DNA of 64,000 nt from an uncultured Collinsella sp. (GTDB taxonomy: Bacteria > Actinomycetota > Coriobacteriia > Coriobacteriales > Coriobacteriaceae), in the NCBI GenBank assembly GCA_902464495.1, contig CABQJK010000006.1, forward strand, positions 22,809-86,808, in the 5' to 3' direction. Made by a program: the position numbers and the translations under genes. Each line of letters opens with the position of its first letter. The first letter of the stretch is position 1. Shown here piece after piece: positions 1 through 8,240 of this stretch. A model generated the notes under the pieces. It had not been told where the DNA came from and did no database searches. It saw nothing but the letters and a program-made list of their open reading frames with translations.

Positions 1-566
1 CTTCGCATCTGGGTGCGCTGCTGGGCGGTGCCACTGTCGAGAACTTTGGCATCAAGGGTTCGCGCATTGCCGTTAAGGCCGACCGTAACGATTCGTTTGT
101 CGAGCGCCTCGACGGCATCGACGATACGGCCGATATCTACGTCGTCTTTGGCGGCGTCAACGACTTTAGCCGTAACGTGCCGCTGGGTGAGCCGGACAGC
201 ACCGACGTGCATGAGTTCTATGGAGCACTCGACTACCTGATCCGCACCATTGCGGCGCGCTCGCCCCAGGCAAGGCTTGTGTTTATGACGCCGTGCAAGA
301 CGAGTGGTAAGCACGAGAAGGATATTCCGGCAACCAACGAGGCCAACCTTCTGGGGCTGACGCAGGACGCCTATGTGCGGGCGATGCTGGAGGTCTGCGA
401 CCGCTACTCGGTGCCGGTGATCGACCTGTATGCGCAAAGCGGCATCAGCCCGTTTTTGCCGGAGCACCGCGAGCTCTACATGCCGGACGGTCTGCATTAC
501 AGCCCGGCCGGCTATGAGCGCCTGGCGCATCGCATCGCTGCGGGCCTCACCGCCGTTTGCCGCTAA
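1..566 (+). CDS. SGNH/GDSL-family hydrolase, C-terminal part
   Basis: The open frame runs in from the left edge, so the N-terminus and the catalytic Ser block are outside the window. The visible part has the block III signature (VVFGGVND) and a C-terminal DGLHYS stretch supplying the Asp-x-x-His of the catalytic triad, followed by a GYERLAHRIA helix. This pattern is typical of SGNH esterases/lipases such as carbohydrate acetylesterases and lysophospholipases. The gene sits directly upstream of a GH105 glycosidase, so a role in deacetylating plant or host glycans is plausible but not shown. A strong inverted repeat follows the stop codon and may end the transcript. Confidence 0.75.
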   Translation, partial: SHLGALLGGATVENFGIKGSRIAVKADRNDSFVERLDGIDDTADIYVVFGGVNDFSRNVPLGEPDSTDVHEFYGALDYLIRTIAARSPQARLVFMTPCKTSGKHEKDIPATNEANLLGLTQDAYVRAMLEVCDRYSVPVIDLYAQSGISPFLPEHRELYMPDGLHYSPAGYERLAHRIAAGLTAVCR

Positions 567-581
567 AAGTCTGCCGTTTAC

Positions 582-617
582 GGGGATTATAGGGTTAACG
601 TTCACCCTATAATCCCC
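582..617. promoter_or_regulatory. Large palindrome with embedded GGTTAACGTTCACC operator
   Basis: Arms GGGGATTATAGGG (582-594) and CCCTATAATCCCC (605-617) are perfectly complementary and enclose TTAACGTTCA. The centre, GGGTTAACGTTCACCC, is one copy of the operator seen again at 633-648, 8185-8200 and 14821-14836. It may act as an operator for the GH105 gene, as a terminator for the hydrolase, or both. Confidence 0.6.
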
Positions 618-632
618 ATTCGCGTTACACTG

Positions 633-648
633 GGGTTAACGTTCACCT
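633..648. promoter_or_regulatory. Second operator copy upstream of GH105
   Basis: GGGTTAACGTTCACCT lies 41 bp downstream of the first copy and 25 bp before the GH105 start. A TACACT -10-like hexamer (626-631) sits just in front of it, so a bound repressor would block the start of transcription. The protein that binds is not proven. Confidence 0.55.
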
Positions 649-673
649 ATCGTTTATGTCAGAGGGGACAGCA

Positions 674-1912
674 ATGGGTTGCAATCAAATCCTGGACCGT
701 TATATCGAGCAATTGATCGAGACCTCTACGCCGCAGGCACCGGCCTGGAACATCGAAAAGATTCGCGCTGGCAAGGAGAACACCTGGAACTATATCGACG
801 GCTGCATGATCAAGGCGCTCATCGAGCTGTACGAGATTACGGGTGAGCAGCGCTACCTGACCTTTGCCGACGACTACATCGACTTCTTTGTCCAGGAAGA
901 CGGCACCATCAAGCACTACGATCCGCAGGAGTACAACCTCGATAACGTCAATGCGGGTAAGACCCTCTACAAACTCTATGACCTGGTCGGCAAGCCCAAG
1001 TACCGCGCCGCCATGGATACCATCTACCGTCAGCTCGAGACCCAGCCGCGCACCAAAGAGGGCGTGTTTTGGCACAAGGCCGTTTATCCCAACCAGATCT
1101 GGCTCGACGGCATGTACATGGCGCAGCCGTTCTACATGCAGTACGAGCTGAGCTTCCACAACCGCCGCGCCTGCTCGGACAGCTTCCATATGTTCCAGGT
1201 CGTGCACGACCTGATGCGCAACCCGCTCAACGGCCTGTACTATCACGCCTACGACGCGAGCCGCAAGCAGTTCTGGTGCGATCCGGTCACCGGTCTTTCG
1301 GCCAACTTCTGGCTGCGCGCCGAGGGCTGGTTTGCCATGGCGCTCATCGACACCTGGGAGCTCATGCCGCCCTCGATGTCGGCCGAGAAGGACGAGATCC
1401 GCAAGATGTTCCACGACCTGATCGATGCCATGCTGCCGTATCAGGACGAGAAGACCGGCATGTGGCACCAGGTCATCAACTTGCCCAACATCGCCCCCAA
1501 CTACCTGGAGGAGTCGGGCAGCGCCATCTTCGCCAACGCCATCATGAAGGGCGTGCGCCTGGGCGTGCTGGGCGAGCGCTACTACCAGTACGGTCGTCGC
1601 ACTTTTGACGGCATTTGCGACACGTGCCTGTCCGAGCATGACGGGCAGCTCGCGCTCGACAACATCTGCCTGGTTGCGGGTCTTGGCAACACCGCACACC
1701 GCGAAGGCACGTTTGGTTACTACATGAGCGAGCCCATCGTCAAAAACGATGCGAAGGGCGTGGCCCCGCTGGTGCTTGCCTATATCGAGACCATGCACCA
1801 CGACAAGCTGGCCGGCAAGCGCGACCCGCTCGCCCCCTCGGGCGTGTGCTCCATCGAGGACCCGTTTGGCGGATACACCCCGGGCATCAACGCTCGTAAG
1901 GGATGTGAATAG
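674..1912 (+). CDS. GH105-type unsaturated uronyl hydrolase
   Basis: A 412-residue (alpha/alpha)6-barrel glycosidase of the GH88/GH105 group. GVFWHKAVYPNQIWLDGMYM matches the YteR-like GH105 block, with the catalytic Asp in WLDGMYM; WLRAEGWFAMAL and GMWHQV are further family blocks. These enzymes release the 4,5-unsaturated uronic acid left at the non-reducing end of oligosaccharides by polysaccharide lyases. No signal peptide is visible, so it should act in the cytoplasm on imported oligosaccharides. The start at 674 is preferred because AGAGGGGA stands just in front; an upstream ATG at 656 has no ribosome site. The product fits the DhuI/DhuD genes at 6425-8081. Whether the substrate is pectic (rhamnogalacturonan) or glucuronate-based cannot be read from sequence. 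Confidence 0.85.
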   Translation: MGCNQILDRYIEQLIETSTPQAPAWNIEKIRAGKENTWNYIDGCMIKALIELYEITGEQRYLTFADDYIDFFVQEDGTIKHYDPQEYNLDNVNAGKTLYKLYDLVGKPKYRAAMDTIYRQLETQPRTKEGVFWHKAVYPNQIWLDGMYMAQPFYMQYELSFHNRRACSDSFHMFQVVHDLMRNPLNGLYYHAYDASRKQFWCDPVTGLSANFWLRAEGWFAMALIDTWELMPPSMSAEKDEIRKMFHDLIDAMLPYQDEKTGMWHQVINLPNIAPNYLEESGSAIFANAIMKGVRLGVLGERYYQYGRRTFDGICDTCLSEHDGQLALDNICLVAGLGNTAHREGTFGYYMSEPIVKNDAKGVAPLVLAYIETMHHDKLAGKRDPLAPSGVCSIEDPFGGYTPGINARKGCE

Positions 1913-1913
1913 C

Positions 1914-2819
1914 GTGGGGGTCATTACTCCGGGCGTACGTTTGCACGACCTTCCGCAGGGAACCGTCGAGGAGCGCATTCGCATGGCAGGAGAGCTGGGC
2001 TTTTCGTGCATTCAGCTGCCGAGCAAGGTGCTCTACGCATCGATGGGCATCGACCGGGGCGGCCTGACTCGCGAGCTTGCCGATCACTTGCGTGCGGTGC
2101 TCGACGAAGCGGGCATTACGGTGGCGGTGCTTGGCTGCTACAAGAACCTGGCGACGCCCGACCGCCAACAGCTCATGGATAACTTTGCCGAGTACGAGGC
2201 GTGCTTGAACTTTGCCCAGATGCTCGGCGGATGCCCTGTTGGCACCGAGACCGGCCGTCCCAACGCACAGAACCGCGTCGCTGACGACCGCATGACCGAC
2301 GAGGCGCTCGATGCTTTTATGGACGGACTCGCGCATGTCTGCGAGCGTGCCGAGGCCGTGGGCGGGCAAATCCTGATCGAGCCCGGTTGGAACGAGACGG
2401 TCAACACGCCGGATCGCTGCCGTAAGGTGCTGGAGCGCGTCTCGAGCCCGGCGCTCGGCGTGATCTACGACCCGGTGTCGCTGCTGCATCCCCGCGTTAT
2501 TGGTGAGGCGCAGGAAATCACGGCGCGTATGCTCTACCTATGTGGCAGTAAGATCCGCGTGCTGCACGCCAAGGATTATGAGGTCGTTGACAACGAGGAC
2601 GAAGCCGGTTGGTGCGACGGTACGGGTTCGCGCCTGGTGTGCCACGGTGTGGGCGAGACGGGGCGATACGACTTTGAGCCCGTGGTGGCCTGGGCGGCTG
2701 CCGCCTGCACGGGGATTCCCTGCGTGGTCGAGAACAGCGTGCCGGCGACGGCGGCTGGCTGCCTGGCGACACTCGAGCGCATGTCCGCTCGCTGCGGGGC
2801 TTCGCATCGCGAGATATAG
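1914..2819 (+). CDS. Sugar phosphate isomerase/epimerase, xylose-isomerase-like TIM barrel
   Basis: About 301 residues with AP-endonuclease-2/xylose isomerase-like TIM-barrel layout. Candidate metal ligands are Glu in LIEPGWNE, Asp in GVIYDPVS, His in VLHAKDYE and Glu in CVVENS, in the usual order. GTG at 1914 is preferred: it has AAGGGA about 10 nt upstream, whereas GTG 1905 is only 1 nt from it. It begins just after the GH105 stop, so the two are probably co-transcribed and this enzyme likely acts on a sugar from the same pathway. The exact substrate is unknown; such proteins include hydroxypyruvate, tagatose and myo-inositol pathway isomerases. Confidence 0.75.
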   Translation: MGVITPGVRLHDLPQGTVEERIRMAGELGFSCIQLPSKVLYASMGIDRGGLTRELADHLRAVLDEAGITVAVLGCYKNLATPDRQQLMDNFAEYEACLNFAQMLGGCPVGTETGRPNAQNRVADDRMTDEALDAFMDGLAHVCERAEAVGGQILIEPGWNETVNTPDRCRKVLERVSSPALGVIYDPVSLLHPRVIGEAQEITARMLYLCGSKIRVLHAKDYEVVDNEDEAGWCDGTGSRLVCHGVGETGRYDFEPVVAWAAAACTGIPCVVENSVPATAAGCLATLERMSARCGASHREI

Positions 2820-2861
2820 CATCGGCTCTTGCCGTGGCGGTCGATTGAGTTTGTTTTACTC

Positions 2862-2892
2862 GGGCGACGATGAAGGGTCTTTATCGTCGCCC
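2862..2892. terminator. Hairpin after the isomerase gene
   Basis: GGGCGACGAT and ATCGTCGCCC form a perfect 10-bp stem around an 11-nt loop. There is no clear U-run after it, so it may be a weak terminator or an RNA-stabilising hairpin between two co-directional genes. Confidence 0.5.
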
Positions 2893-2921
2893 TATTGGAT
2901 TACATCAAAAAGGGGAATCGC

Positions 2922-4139
2922 GTGACTATCCACATTGTCGAGGAAGCAAATCGTTGCCTGGGCTGCAAAAAGGCGTTCTGCCAGATCAAGGGCTGCCCGG
3001 TTCAGACGCCTATTCCGCAGGTCATCGATCTGTTTAAGCAGCGTCGTCTGGAAGAGGCGGGCGAGCTGCTGTTCCAGAACAATCCCATGAGCGCGGTCTG
3101 CTCCATGGTGTGCAACCATTCGGGCCAGTGCGAGGGCTCGTGCATCCAAGGCCGCAAGGGCACGCCGGTGCATTTTTCGAGCATCGAGAACTATATCTCG
3201 ACGGCGTATTTGGACCGTAAGGAGTGGAAGCCCGCGCCGTCGTGCGGCAAGCAGATCGCCGTGGTCGGTTCCGGTCCTGCCGGCATTACCGTGGCCATTA
3301 AGATGGCCCAGCTGGGCTGTGCCGTCACGGTGTTTGAGCAGCGCCCCGAGATCGGCGGAGTGTTGGAGTACGGTATCCCCGAGTTCCGCCTGCCGCGCTC
3401 GCTGGTGCAAAAGTACCGCCATATGATGTGCTCGCTCGGCGTGCGCGTTCGCCCCTCGACCACCATCGGCGGTGCGCTGCATATCGACGATCTGCTGCGT
3501 GACGGCTACGACGCGGTCTTTGTGGGCACCGGTACCTGGCGTGCCCGTAAACTGGGCATTCCCGGCGAGTCGCGCGGCAACGTGCTGTTTGGAATCGATT
3601 ACCTGGTCGATCCCGCAAGCGTCGCGATCGGTCAGAACGTGGCGGTCATCGGCGCCGGCAACGTGGCCATGGATGTCGCCCGCACGGCCCTGCGCTCGGG
3701 TGCCCGCAAGGTTACCGTGTATGCCCGTTCGCGCCATATCTCGGCTATCGATGACGAGGTCGAGCTGACCGAGCTCGACGGTGCCGAGATCGTGTGCGGC
3801 AAGGCAATCTGTGCAATCGACGATAACGGCCCGGTGTTCGAGACGGCTATCTTTGACGAGGACAACAACGTGGTGGGCTACGAGGAAGAGCTCGACCATG
3901 CGTCAGCCGACACGGTTGTGATCGCGGCTTCACAGGTGCCCAAGGACAAGCTCGTGCTGACGACGGGCGGTCTGGAGACTGATCATCGCGGCCTTCTTTC
4001 GGTCGATGAGCATGGCATGACGACGGTGCCGGGCGTTTTTGCCGCCGGCGATGTGGTCAACGGACCGCTCACCGTGGTCCATGCCGTGGCCGGCGCCAAG
4101 CTCGCCGTCGAAGGCATGACCACCTACCTGGGCCTTTAA
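2922..4139 (+). CDS. GltD-like NAD(P)-dependent flavin/Fe-S oxidoreductase
   Basis: A 405-residue protein of the glutamate-synthase small-subunit type. The N-terminus has two cysteine clusters (CLGCKKAFCQIKGCP and CSMVCNHSGQCEGSC) for Fe-S centres, then an FAD Rossmann motif (VVGSGPAGI) and an NAD(P) Rossmann motif (VIGAGNVAMDVA), ending in the FAD-contact block GVFAAGDVV. No large glutamate synthase subunit lies nearby. Such stand-alone GltD-like proteins pass electrons from NAD(P)H to a partner. The next gene is another flavin/Fe-S enzyme, a natural candidate partner. GTG at 2922 follows AGGGGAA and is the likely start. Confidence 0.75.
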   Translation: MTIHIVEEANRCLGCKKAFCQIKGCPVQTPIPQVIDLFKQRRLEEAGELLFQNNPMSAVCSMVCNHSGQCEGSCIQGRKGTPVHFSSIENYISTAYLDRKEWKPAPSCGKQIAVVGSGPAGITVAIKMAQLGCAVTVFEQRPEIGGVLEYGIPEFRLPRSLVQKYRHMMCSLGVRVRPSTTIGGALHIDDLLRDGYDAVFVGTGTWRARKLGIPGESRGNVLFGIDYLVDPASVAIGQNVAVIGAGNVAMDVARTALRSGARKVTVYARSRHISAIDDEVELTELDGAEIVCGKAICAIDDNGPVFETAIFDEDNNVVGYEEELDHASADTVVIAASQVPKDKLVLTTGGLETDHRGLLSVDEHGMTTVPGVFAAGDVVNGPLTVVHAVAGAKLAVEGMTTYLGL

Positions 4140-4154
4140 CCCATCCCACCCATC

Positions 4155-4221
4155 AGTTGCGGTGAAATACGGACTGTTTTGGCTGTCAAAGGCCTTATCT
4201 ACTCCGTATTCCACCGCAACT
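4155..4221. repeat. REP-like inverted repeat, family 1, copy 1
   Basis: Arms begin AGTTGCGGTGAAATACGGA and end TCCGTATTCCACCGCAACT, followed by six T. Other copies are at 15457-15521 and 16611-16676, with a half copy at 15823-15844. Here it can serve as the terminator of the GltD-like gene. Confidence 0.8.
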
Positions 4222-4337
4222 TTTTTGTGGGTCGAGTAAAAGCCGGGGGAGCGTGCGCGGTCGGGTACGGCGCGGTTACTGCTACGATAGGTAGGTTAGC
4301 AACTGCCGCCGAGCGGCTCAAACGAAAGGAAGTCTGC

Positions 4338-6287
4338 ATGGAGTCCTCTGCCTACCCGATGCTCTTTAGCCCGATCAAGGTCGGTACGACCGAGGTCAAG
4401 AACCGCGTCTTTATGCCGCCGGTGTCTACCAACCTGGCCGACCACGGCTATGTGACCGACGATCTGGTCGACCATTACCGCGCCCGCGCCAAGGGCGGCG
4501 TGGGCCTGATCATCACCGAGGTCGTGACGGTCGAGCCCACCTATACCTATCTGCCGGGTGACATGTGCTGCTACGACGACACGTTTATCCCCGGCTGGGA
4601 AAAGCTCGCCGCCGCCGTCCACGAGTACGGGTGCAAGATCATGCCGCAGCTCTTCCACCCCGCCTACATGGCCTTTAACATTCCGGGCACGCCGCGCCTC
4701 ATCGCCCCGTCCTTTGTGGGCCCGTCCTATGCCCGCGAGGCACCGCGCCCCATCACGGTCGATGAGATCCACGAGCTCACGCATCAGTTTGGCGACGCTG
4801 CCGTGCGCATGCAGAAGGCCGGCGTCGATGGCGTCGAGGTGCATGCGGCGCACGCCCACGGCATGCTCGGCGGCTTTTTGACCCCGCTCTACAACAAGCG
4901 TACCGACGAGTACGGTGGCTCGCTCGATGCCCGCATGCGCTTCTTGCTCGAGGTTATCGCCGAGATTCGCGAGCGCTGTGGCAAGGACTTCATCATCGAC
5001 GTCCGTATCTCGGGCGACGAGTACACCGATGGCGGTCTGACCCTCAACGACATGATCTACGTCTCGCGTCGCCTGGAGAAGGCTGGCGTCGACATGATCC
5101 ACGTGTCGGGCGGCACTACCATCAAGCGCGGCTCCGCCATTCCCGCCGCCGGCACCCAGCAGGCCTCGCATGCCGCCTGTTCGCGCGAGATCAAGAAGCA
5201 TGTGAACATTCCCGTTGCCACGGTCGGCCGTATCAATGAGGCATGGATTGCCGAGGAACTGATCGAGGACGGCGCCGCTGACATCTGCATGATGGGCCGC
5301 GCCAATCTGTGCGATGCCGAGTTCTGCAACAAGGCAGCCGCCGGCAACGCCGACGACATCCGCCCCTGCATCGGCTGCCTGCGCTGCCTGAACGGCATTA
5401 TGTTCGGTAAGCGCATCTCCTGCACCGTCAACCCCGATGTTGAGCGCGACGAGGCCGGCTACGAGCCTGCCGCCGAGGCCAAGAACGTGCTCGTTGTGGG
5501 CGCTGGTCCTGCTGGCATGGAGGCAGCCTACATCGCCGCCAAGCGCGGCCACAACGTGGTGCTCGTGGACAAGCAGGATGAGCCGGGCGGCGAGATGCGC
5601 ATCGCAGCCGTTCCGCCGGCAAAGCAGGAGCTCACCCGCGTGATCAAGTACCAGTATCGCCGTCTTGCCGAGGCCGGCGTAAAGTGCATCTTTGGCACCG
5701 AGCTTACTGCCGAGGACATTCAGCGCGACTACGCGGGCTACGAGGTTGTCCTGGCTTATGGCGCCGAGCCCATCGCTCCGGCCTTCATGCAGGGCTTTAA
5801 GCAGGTTATGACGGCCGATGACCTGCTGGGCGGCAAGGCTTTCCCGGGTAAGAAGATCGTCATCGTGGGCGGCGGCACCGTCGGCTGCGAGACGGCAGAC
5901 TATCTGGCTCCGCTGGTCAACGACCTGTCGCCGGCCAACCGCGACGTCACCGTCATCGAGATGACCAAGACGCTCGCCGCCAACGAGGGCGGCGCCGGCC
6001 GCGCGGTACTTATCACGCGCATGCTCTCTAAGGGCGTTCACGTGCTAACCGAGGCCAAGGTGACCGAGATCACCGAGGACACTATCAGCTACGAGAAGGA
6101 CGGCGAGGTCCACACCATCGCCGATGCCGATACGCTGGTGCTTGCCATGGGCTATCGTCCCAACACCAAGTTGGCCGATGACCTTGCCGCTGCCGGCGTT
6201 GCCACCCACGTGCTGGGCGATGCCCAGAAGTGCGGCAACATCCGTGATGCCATCGGCGACGGCTACAAGGTCGCCTGCGAGCTGTAG
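4338..6287 (+). CDS. Old-yellow-enzyme/2,4-dienoyl-CoA reductase-like flavin oxidoreductase
   Basis: A 649-residue three-domain enzyme. Residues 1-340 form an FMN TIM barrel with the signature YNKRTDEYGGS. A [4Fe-4S] cysteine set follows (CIGCLRC...SCTVNP), then FAD (VVGAGPAGMEAA) and NAD(P) (IVGGGTVGCETAD) Rossmann units. This is the layout of FadH, bile-acid BaiCD/BaiH and 2-enoate reductases of anaerobes, which reduce activated C=C bonds with NAD(P)H. The start at 4338 has GAAAGGAAG in front. A REP-like repeat separates it from the preceding GltD-like gene, and it converges on dhuI. The substrate is unknown; candidates are plant phenolics, enoates or steroid-like compounds. Confidence 0.8.
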   Translation: MESSAYPMLFSPIKVGTTEVKNRVFMPPVSTNLADHGYVTDDLVDHYRARAKGGVGLIITEVVTVEPTYTYLPGDMCCYDDTFIPGWEKLAAAVHEYGCKIMPQLFHPAYMAFNIPGTPRLIAPSFVGPSYAREAPRPITVDEIHELTHQFGDAAVRMQKAGVDGVEVHAAHAHGMLGGFLTPLYNKRTDEYGGSLDARMRFLLEVIAEIRERCGKDFIIDVRISGDEYTDGGLTLNDMIYVSRRLEKAGVDMIHVSGGTTIKRGSAIPAAGTQQASHAACSREIKKHVNIPVATVGRINEAWIAEELIEDGAADICMMGRANLCDAEFCNKAAAGNADDIRPCIGCLRCLNGIMFGKRISCTVNPDVERDEAGYEPAAEAKNVLVVGAGPAGMEAAYIAAKRGHNVVLVDKQDEPGGEMRIAAVPPAKQELTRVIKYQYRRLAEAGVKCIFGTELTAEDIQRDYAGYEVVLAYGAEPIAPAFMQGFKQVMTADDLLGGKAFPGKKIVIVGGGTVGCETADYLAPLVNDLSPANRDVTVIEMTKTLAANEGGAGRAVLITRMLSKGVHVLTEAKVTEITEDTISYEKDGEVHTIADADTLVLAMGYRPNTKLADDLAAAGVATHVLGDAQKCGNIRDAIGDGYKVACEL

Positions 6288-6347
6288 ACTCTTGGCAAAT
6301 AGGGGAGCGGCCGCCTTGCGGTGACTCAAGCGATAGCAATCTAAAAA

Positions 6348-6382
6348 GGCGCCGCGACACATGGATCGTCGCGGCGCCTTTT
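6348..6382. terminator. Bidirectional terminator
   Basis: GGCGCCGCGAC pairs perfectly with GTCGCGGCGCC around a 9-nt loop. It has TTTT on the right and AAAAA on the left, so it can stop both the OYE-like gene (+) and dhuI (-). Confidence 0.85.
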
Positions 6383-6424
6383 GTCTGGCGGTTTGTTGGG
6401 GGTCGGTGCGCCCCGTGGGCCTTA

Positions 6425-7066
6425 TTACAGGCCCAAGAGCTCCTTGACCTTGGCGATGATGGCCTCGTCGGTGGCGTTGGCAAAGAAGTACTCCTGGAAA
6501 TGCTCGCCAGCGAGGGCGCCCTTCACCAGGTCCTGATCGATCTCGCCCAGGACGTCGACGAGCGGGCGCATGGTCACAGCGCGCACGCCGTCGAGGATCT
6601 TCTTGTTGCGCTGCTCGGGCTCAACGCGCTCGGCGGGGTAGCCGTTGCCCGAACCAAAGCCAAAGAGCTTCTCGAAGGTGTACTCGAGGTTGAGCTCCTG
6701 GCCCCAGCCGTTCTTGAGCGCGAAGGGCATGGCGACGGCATTGCCATCGTTGACCTGGGCAAAGGTGTAGGCATCCAGCGGGTCGGCAACGTGGCCGCAC
6801 AGCACGCCGGGGAAGGAGTTGCAGGCGAGCATGGCGCCCTCGCCGGTGCCGCAACCGGTCACGACGTAGTCGGCAGCGCCGGAGTTGAGCAGCACGGCAG
6901 CAAGAATGCCGTTCTGCACGTAGGTGAGAGGCTTGGAGTCGGCGTCGGCATACATGCCATAGTTAAAGACAGTGTGGCCCATGGGCTCGACAACCTTCTT
7001 AAGGGCAGCCTCGATCATAGGGTTCTTGGAGTTCTGAGAATTCTCGTTGATGAGTGCGATTTTCAT
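6425..7066 (-). CDS. RpiB/LacAB-family sugar isomerase, DhuI-like
   Basis: A 213-residue protein of the RpiB/LacA/LacB family with the block VVTGCGTGEGAMLACN and its catalytic Cys. Its length and its position next to a KduD/DhuD-like reductase match streptococcal DhuI. DhuI isomerises 4-deoxy-L-threo-5-hexosulose uronate, the compound that forms spontaneously from the unsaturated uronate released by GH88/GH105 enzymes, to 3-deoxy-D-glycero-2,5-hexodiulosonate. It replaces the unrelated KduI of enterobacteria. The start at 7066 has GAAAGGT upstream. It is downstream of dhuD in the same direction, separated by a long hairpin. A pentose-5-phosphate or galactose-6-phosphate isomerase role is less likely in this setting. 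Confidence 0.75.
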   Translation of the reverse strand: MKIALINENSQNSKNPMIEAALKKVVEPMGHTVFNYGMYADADSKPLTYVQNGILAAVLLNSGAADYVVTGCGTGEGAMLACNSFPGVLCGHVADPLDAYTFAQVNDGNAVAMPFALKNGWGQELNLEYTFEKLFGFGSGNGYPAERVEPEQRNKKILDGVRAVTMRPLVDVLGEIDQDLVKGALAGEHFQEYFFANATDEAIIAKVKELLGL

Positions 7067-7149
7067 TCTAAATAACCTTTCTACCAAGTGTTTTCTTTTT
7101 TGTTTCTGTATGCGGGCGGCGGCAAAACCAACCCGCGATGAGCTGTGCG

Positions 7150-7258
7150 GGCGGCGGGCGATAAAGTCTGTCGCGAGTTCCGCACGAGCCGGAAAGCACT
7201 TAATGTGCTTTCCGTGCGAGCAGGACTGCCCGAGCAGCAGACTTTATCGCCCGTCGCC
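7150..7258 (-). other. Long intercistronic hairpin between dhuD and dhuI
   Basis: Outer arms of 21 nt (7150-7170 and 7238-7258, one mismatch) enclose a second stem, GGAAAGCAC/GTGCTTTCC, near 7191-7213. With no U-run, it looks like an mRNA processing or stability element, or a small mobile repeat, rather than a terminator. Confidence 0.55.
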
Positions 7259-7271
7259 TCGCCCAGTCTCC

Positions 7272-8081
7272 TTATTGCGGTTGTTTGCCGATGTACGCGA
7301 GTATGCCGCCGTCCACGTACAGAATGTGGCCGTTGACGAAGTTCGAGGCGTCGGAAGCCAGGAACACGGCGGGACCCTTCAGGTCCTCGGGCGTGCCCCA
7401 ACGGGCTGCGGGCGTCTTGGCAATGATGAACTGGTCAAACGGATGACGGCTGCCATCGGGTTGCGTCTCGCGCAGCGGTGCGGTCTGCGGGGTAGCGATG
7501 TAGCCCGGCCCAATGCCGTTGCACTGGATGTTGGCCTCGCCAAACTCGGAGCAGATGTTCTTGGTGAGCATCTTGAGTCCGCCCTTGGCGGCGGCGTAGC
7601 CAGCGATGGTTTCGCGGCCCAGCTCGCTCATCATGGAGCAGATATTGATGATCTTGCCGTGACCCTTGGCGATCATGCCCGGCAGGCAGGCCTTGGACAC
7701 GATAAACGGGGCATTGAGGTCGATGTCGACGACGCGACGGAAGTCCTCGGCGCTCATGTCGAGCATGGGGGTGCGCTGGATAACGCCGGCATTGTTGACT
7801 AGGATGTCGGGCGTGGTGCCAAAATCGGCCTCGATCTTGGCGACGAGCTCGGCGACGACGGCCTCGTCGGTGACGTCAGCCACGTAGCCGTGAGCCTCAA
7901 AGCCCAGCTCGCGGTAGTGCTTCTCGGCCTCGGCGACCTTGTCGGCGTGACGCGCGTTAAAGGCGATCTTGGCGCCGGCCTCGCCGAGCGCCTCGGCAAT
8001 GGCCATACCAATGCCGTAGGTGGCGCCGGTTACGAGCGCGACCTTGCCATCCAGGCGGAAGCTGTCCATAAGATCAGGCAT
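7272..8081 (-). CDS. Short-chain dehydrogenase, KduD/DhuD-like
   Basis: A 269-residue classical SDR with TGATYGIG (NAD(P) binding), NNAGVIQ, and an active-site Ser-Tyr-Lys set (SMM...YAAAKGG). It resembles gluconate 5-dehydrogenase/2-deoxy-D-gluconate dehydrogenase. The neighbouring DhuI-like isomerase makes a DhuD/KduD role most likely: reduction of 3-deoxy-D-glycero-2,5-hexodiulosonate to 2-keto-3-deoxygluconate (KDG), which feeds KdgK and Eda at 16974-18905. The start at 8081 has GAAAGGATC upstream; the more upstream ATG at 8108 lacks one. Two operator-like sites lie upstream of its promoter region. Confidence 0.78.
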   Translation of the reverse strand: MPDLMDSFRLDGKVALVTGATYGIGMAIAEALGEAGAKIAFNARHADKVAEAEKHYRELGFEAHGYVADVTDEAVVAELVAKIEADFGTTPDILVNNAGVIQRTPMLDMSAEDFRRVVDIDLNAPFIVSKACLPGMIAKGHGKIINICSMMSELGRETIAGYAAAKGGLKMLTKNICSEFGEANIQCNGIGPGYIATPQTAPLRETQPDGSRHPFDQFIIAKTPAARWGTPEDLKGPAVFLASDASNFVNGHILYVDGGILAYIGKQPQ

Positions 8082-8184
8082 AGCGATCCTTTCAAAAGAA
8101 ACGTTCATCTATATAAGTCTTGCTTCTAATACAAGCTCAGTATAGGAGAAGTTAAGGAATTAACGCCCCTATTCTCCTAAAAAT

Positions 8185-8221
8185 AGGTGAACGTTCACTT
8201 TTAAAAGGTGAACGGTTGAAA
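8185..8221. promoter_or_regulatory. Two operator sites upstream of dhuD
   Basis: AGGTGAACGTTCACTT (8185-8200) and the weaker AGGTGAACGGTTGAAA (8206-8221) match the sites in front of GH105 and at 14821. A TATACT hexamer on the minus strand lies downstream with a poor -35, and the sites are upstream of it. That placement would suit an activator as well as a repressor. Confidence 0.55.
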
Positions 8222-8240
8222 TTAGTTGTTGCGATGCCCT

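Noticed and set aside
656..673. Alternative GH105 start at 656
   Set aside because: No ribosome site precedes it and it abuts an operator; ATG 674 has AGAGGGGA at good spacing.
4296..6041. A 581-codon frame opposite the OYE-like gene
   Set aside because: It is an antisense shadow with His/Ala/Gly-rich composition and no motifs.
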